Assembly: GCA_013350335.1 (NCBI GenBank)
Contig: CM023541.1
Span: 63,429,413 to 63,493,412, forward strand
DNA length: 64,000 nucleotides
Reading direction: 5' to 3'
From: Chimonanthus salicifolius
Taxonomy: Eukaryota > Streptophyta > Magnoliopsida > Laurales > Calycanthaceae
Shown here one piece after another: positions 60,793 through 64,000 of the stretch. The notes under the pieces were generated by a model. That model was not told the origin of the DNA, ran no database searches, and saw nothing but the letters and a program-made list of their open reading frames with translations. The stretch's first letter is position 1; each line of letters starts with the position of its first letter. Position numbers and translations under genes: made by a program.

Positions 60793-62160
60793 TTGGGGTA
60801 AAAATATCGGCCATTATCAGCCAATATATAATTATCGGCCGTACTATATATCGACTAACATTTTTCTCTCTCCTATCTTTTATTTTATTTTATTTTATTT
60901 TTTCAAAAAATTCCAAAAAAATTATATAAAATCAAGAAAATTATGGGGATCATGGATATGCAATTTTTTTTCATTAAATATCGGTCATTTACATGATCAA
61001 ATATTGTTTTTAAGTTAACAACTCGAGAATTTCAATTATTTTTAAATAATTATAAAAAATATATAATGAGAATACTTATTTTATTTTTTACTGTGTTTCT
61101 AAAAAATTAGGTGAACTTATTATGTTCCATCGTAAATGAGCATAACTACTCACAATGATACATTAATTCATTAATTAATATACAAGTATAGAGTGATGTT
61201 TCCTTTACACAATTAATGTCTCAAATTTATTTTCTAATTACAAATTATTGGCCCAATAATTTCTCAATTATTTCTATATGTATTTATTTTTATCAATTGT
61301 GTAAACTTTTACAAGAATTTATTATAAATACGTATTACCATAAATACATATTATCATAGAAGACCTTATTATAAATACTAGCATTGACCAATTTATTTGG
61401 TACAAGCACATAGAATTAGATATTAATGTAGATATGCAACAAATTAGATACGGTTTACCATAGGGACGATTTTTGCAATAAAGGAAGGTTAATGTAGAAT
61501 TGGAGATTACGGCACCAAATTAGGGATGGATTTACCATACGCCTAAGTGCCAGCATGATTTTATCTCAATAAGGATGGTATGTTTCCAGCCAACTATGAT
61601 AAGTGAAAAGCAAAGCTAAAATTTCGCCCATATCAAAGCGTAATTGAGAGATTGGATATCTCTTAATTCACTTCTCCATTCACTTCTCCATATGGCTCAA
61701 TATTGCATATATCTAGGAAGTTGAAAGTCATTTCTAAAATATCTCCTAATTATATGGAAATATCCTCAATTCTTTCTTAATTGCACCGTTTTATCTCATT
61801 ACAGCCGATTAAAATCTTTTATTTACATCGTTTCATTAATTACAATCAATCAAGCACCACAGACAAATCATTTTTTTTTTGAATTTTTGTTTTAAAAAAT
61901 AAAAAATAATGATATTGAAAACATCATAACACTTCTTGTTTCAGTTCTTCTTCTTTTTTATTTTTATAATTTCACCGATATTAACATCATTTTTTTAATA
62001 TATTTTCACCCAAAACAACGTTTTTTTTTTCAGTTTTTTTTTTTAAATTTCTTTCCACCGTTTTTAAAACATATCGGCCGAGATATCCGATAATAAAACC
62101 ATATGGCCGATACATATCGAGTACTAAAACACGATATGTGTCGGCTGATTTTTTCACCCC
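60793..62160. mobile_element. Candidate 1.37-kb non-autonomous hAT-like element
   Basis: Left end TTGGGGTAAAAATATCGGCC and right end GGCTGATTTTTTCACCCC are inverted matches, and both are followed inwards by ATCGGCCG words. Flanks GATTTTTA (60785-60792) and TATTTTTA (62161-62168) differ at one base. The interior is AT-rich and codes for nothing. It could instead be two family members with one end each lost. Confidence 0.45.
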
Positions 62161-62441
62161 TATTTTTACACTTATCCAATTTACCTAATACATCAATAGG
62201 TTCCTTAAAAGTAAAAAAAACAAACCCCAACATAGCCTATCAAAGATCCTTAATGCTCAAATACACAAATCCTCTAAAAGAACTTAATATTTTTCACAGA
62301 AAAGATTGACAAAGTGACTACGAGATTGTTAGAATGAGTCTCACTATCTTAATCTCTAAGACGAAATGACAAATGGTTGTAAGATCATATGGACTATGAG
62401 ATTGTTTATATAAGCCATCAAATCATCCCGAGTCTTAGGAT

Positions 62442-62756
62442 CAGGGGTGCAAAAAACACCCCGCCCGATATGCAAATATCGGCCGACATGATTCTCTCTC
62501 CTCTTTTGTTTTTTTTTTTCTTTTAATATTGATATTATTTTATTTTTTCTGAATTAAAAAATATAAAAAACTGAAAAAATAAACTATCTTTTAAGAAAAA
62601 AATTGAAAACATAAATATCGACTGATATCGACTGATATTTCGACCCGGGCCCATCACCGTTTTGATTTTTTTATATCGGTCATATCGGCCAATAAATATG
62701 TTGTACGGCCGATACGTATATTGAATAGCTCTTAAAAATCGACATCTATACCCCTA
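62442..62756. mobile_element. hAT-like MITE, CGGCCGATAT family
   Basis: Starts CAGGGGTGCAAAAAACACC and ends GACATCTATACCCCTA, with ATCGGCCGACAT, ATCGACTGATATCG and TATCGGCCAATA inside and a TTCTCTCTCCTC stretch shared with other members. Flanks CTTAGGAT and CTTCAAAT match at five of eight bases, so the duplication is decayed. Confidence 0.6.
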
Positions 62757-63313
62757 CTTCAAATTCCTCAAGATTTTTTTTCTCTAAATAATGTTGAAAA
62801 CATTAGACCTGCTTCTCCCAGGCAAAGATTAAAAAACGGCCAATATGTATGATGAAGGCCATTGCGGCAGTTGCTGGTTTTTGACCTTTAAGAAAAAATC
62901 AATTTCGATCAATTTTTGAGTTATTTTTATTAATATTTTAAATTTAAAAAGTTTAAAAACAAATTATACTGAAATATTTTTATCTTTTGGACCATTTTGA
63001 GTTATTATCATTAATTGTTTTCAAATTTCGACAATATATGAAGAATCTAATGTCGATCCGGTTGAGTGCAAAAGTAGGACTCATAAAGTTACTTCAAATA
63101 AAGGACAAAGTTTCAATAATGATGCCGGGAAAGACCAAGTCAATCAAGTCTCTGTTTGGAAATTCTTTTCCAAAGCATGCACATCACTCTATTTGCTTGG
63201 TAAATGTAAGCCAATATTCATGAACCAAACGGTTAAATGAGTGTGAACTATGTTCCACTTGAGATGTAATCGGGCTGTATATTTACAGTCTTTTCATACT
63301 TTAGCTTCAAAAA
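62757..63313. other. Intergenic, nothing recognised
   Basis: AT-rich spacer and the likely trailer of the kinase gene. A plus-strand frame at 62987-63223 has no recognisable domain. Confidence 0.45.
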
Positions 63314-63588
63314 TCACAGAAGGGCACCGGTCATGAAACGATGGTTCAATACAGCTTCTGCGGTCGGGCGCTGGCGAAAGTCGGGATTTAACATAGCCTG
63401 TAACAATAGAATAAGCAAAGTAAGCTTTGTCTAAGGCAAACAGAGAATCAGATAACAACAGATCAGCTCTACACATAAAGGAGAGCTAATTGCAGTTGTC
63501 AACAACCTGGAGTAGCTCCCAACCAGCACCTATGCCAAGATCCAGAAACTTAACAGCCTCTGACAAGCGATCATCTGCTTCACAGTAC
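63314..63588 (-). CDS. Protein kinase, last two coding exons (partial)
   Basis: Exon 63507-63588 (82 bp) and exon 63314-63397 (84 bp) are joined in frame across a GT-AG intron and end in TGA at 63314-63316. The 54 residues read RLSEAVKFLDLGIGAGWELL, then AMLNPDFRQRPTAEAVLNHR and FMTGALL. The second part is the C-terminal end of a kinase catalytic domain (subdomain XI: a leucine/proline turn, the invariant Arg in RQRPTA, then a final helix). The catalytic loops lie upstream, beyond the right edge or in undetected exons at 63600-64000. By position it may correspond to the Arabidopsis kinase gene At5g16810, which is inference from remembered gene order. Substrate unknown. Confidence 0.72.
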
Positions 63589-64000
63589 CTGGAACACATG
63601 CAGATATACAATACCATATTAAAGCATGTGATGCAGCCCATAGTCATCTCATATAATTCATGCCGTAATGGATTCTATGTAACATGGTGAAATTCAAGGT
63701 CAATGTCAAATCGTGTAATTCCTCCATATATCAAGTAGTTGAAATTTAAAGCAGAATAGAAAGCATACTTCCAACAACTAAACTATGCAGTTAATGCTTT
63801 CATGAGTATATCAAGCATGTGAAATTTGAAGTGCGCAACATGATATTTCAATCAACCATTGAATAATTTTCAATGGTTCTTTCTGTAACAGAATTTTTTG
63901 CATGTTAGAATCCACTTATCTTGGTTAGAAATACCGGTGATGTTCTTGAATGGGGAGGCTTGAAAATCATAAATTTTGGAGCTACAGGTGAGACTTGGAA

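Overview
The window is nuclear DNA from a flowering plant. Genes are sparse (about nine gene bodies or fragments in 64 kb), introns have GT/AG ends, intergenic DNA is AT-rich, and LTR, LINE, SINE and hAT-type transposon debris is everywhere. I cannot name the species from sequence alone.

Layout. Positions 281-31166 hold a nested segmental duplication. Its core is a divergent pair: a WD40 gene start matching TOZ/UTP13 (minus strand) and a complete intronless ITPK1-type inositol phosphate kinase gene (plus strand). Copy A (281-6648 plus 6835-7558) and copy B (17979-31166) both carry the pair. Copy C (15093-17978) carries only the downstream part and runs straight into copy B. Between A and C lie the 3' exon of a B3-domain gene (8265-9036), a copia remnant with a run of 32 G (10244-10684) and a 3.66-kb solo LTR with an internal 0.6-kb tandem duplication (10685-14341). 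Copy B carries two insertions of its own: a 352-bp copia-type solo LTR in the TOZ intron and a 3.7-kb non-autonomous Ty3-type element (25603-29315). An R2R3-MYB gene (34361-36120, minus) follows, with a solo LTR in its intron. After a 9.7-kb repeat-filled gap comes a single-exon gene for a 728-residue multi-pass membrane protein (45949-48135, plus). A small gene for a mitochondrial ribosomal protein of the mS38/COX24 type (54092-54532, minus) is surrounded by broken copies of itself and hAT MITEs. The last two coding exons of a protein kinase gene (63314-63588, minus) lie near the right edge.

Context. From memory, Arabidopsis has TOZ, ITPK1 and MYB9 as consecutive loci (At5g16750, At5g16760, At5g16770) and a kinase at At5g16810, so this looks like a conserved block expanded here by local duplication and transposons. 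The genes form no operon. The main biological outcome visible is two intact ITPK1 paralogues, while the TOZ part of copy B seems to be a truncated relic.

Shared and private insertions give an order of events: A split from the B/C lineage, a SINE inserted in the B/C lineage, C and B separated, then the LTR elements inserted in B.

The most distinctive non-coding signals are a family of hAT-like MITEs packed with ATCGGCCGATAT palindromes (at least six loci) and the 0.9-kb tandem array in which mS38 N-terminal fragments alternate with a MITE.
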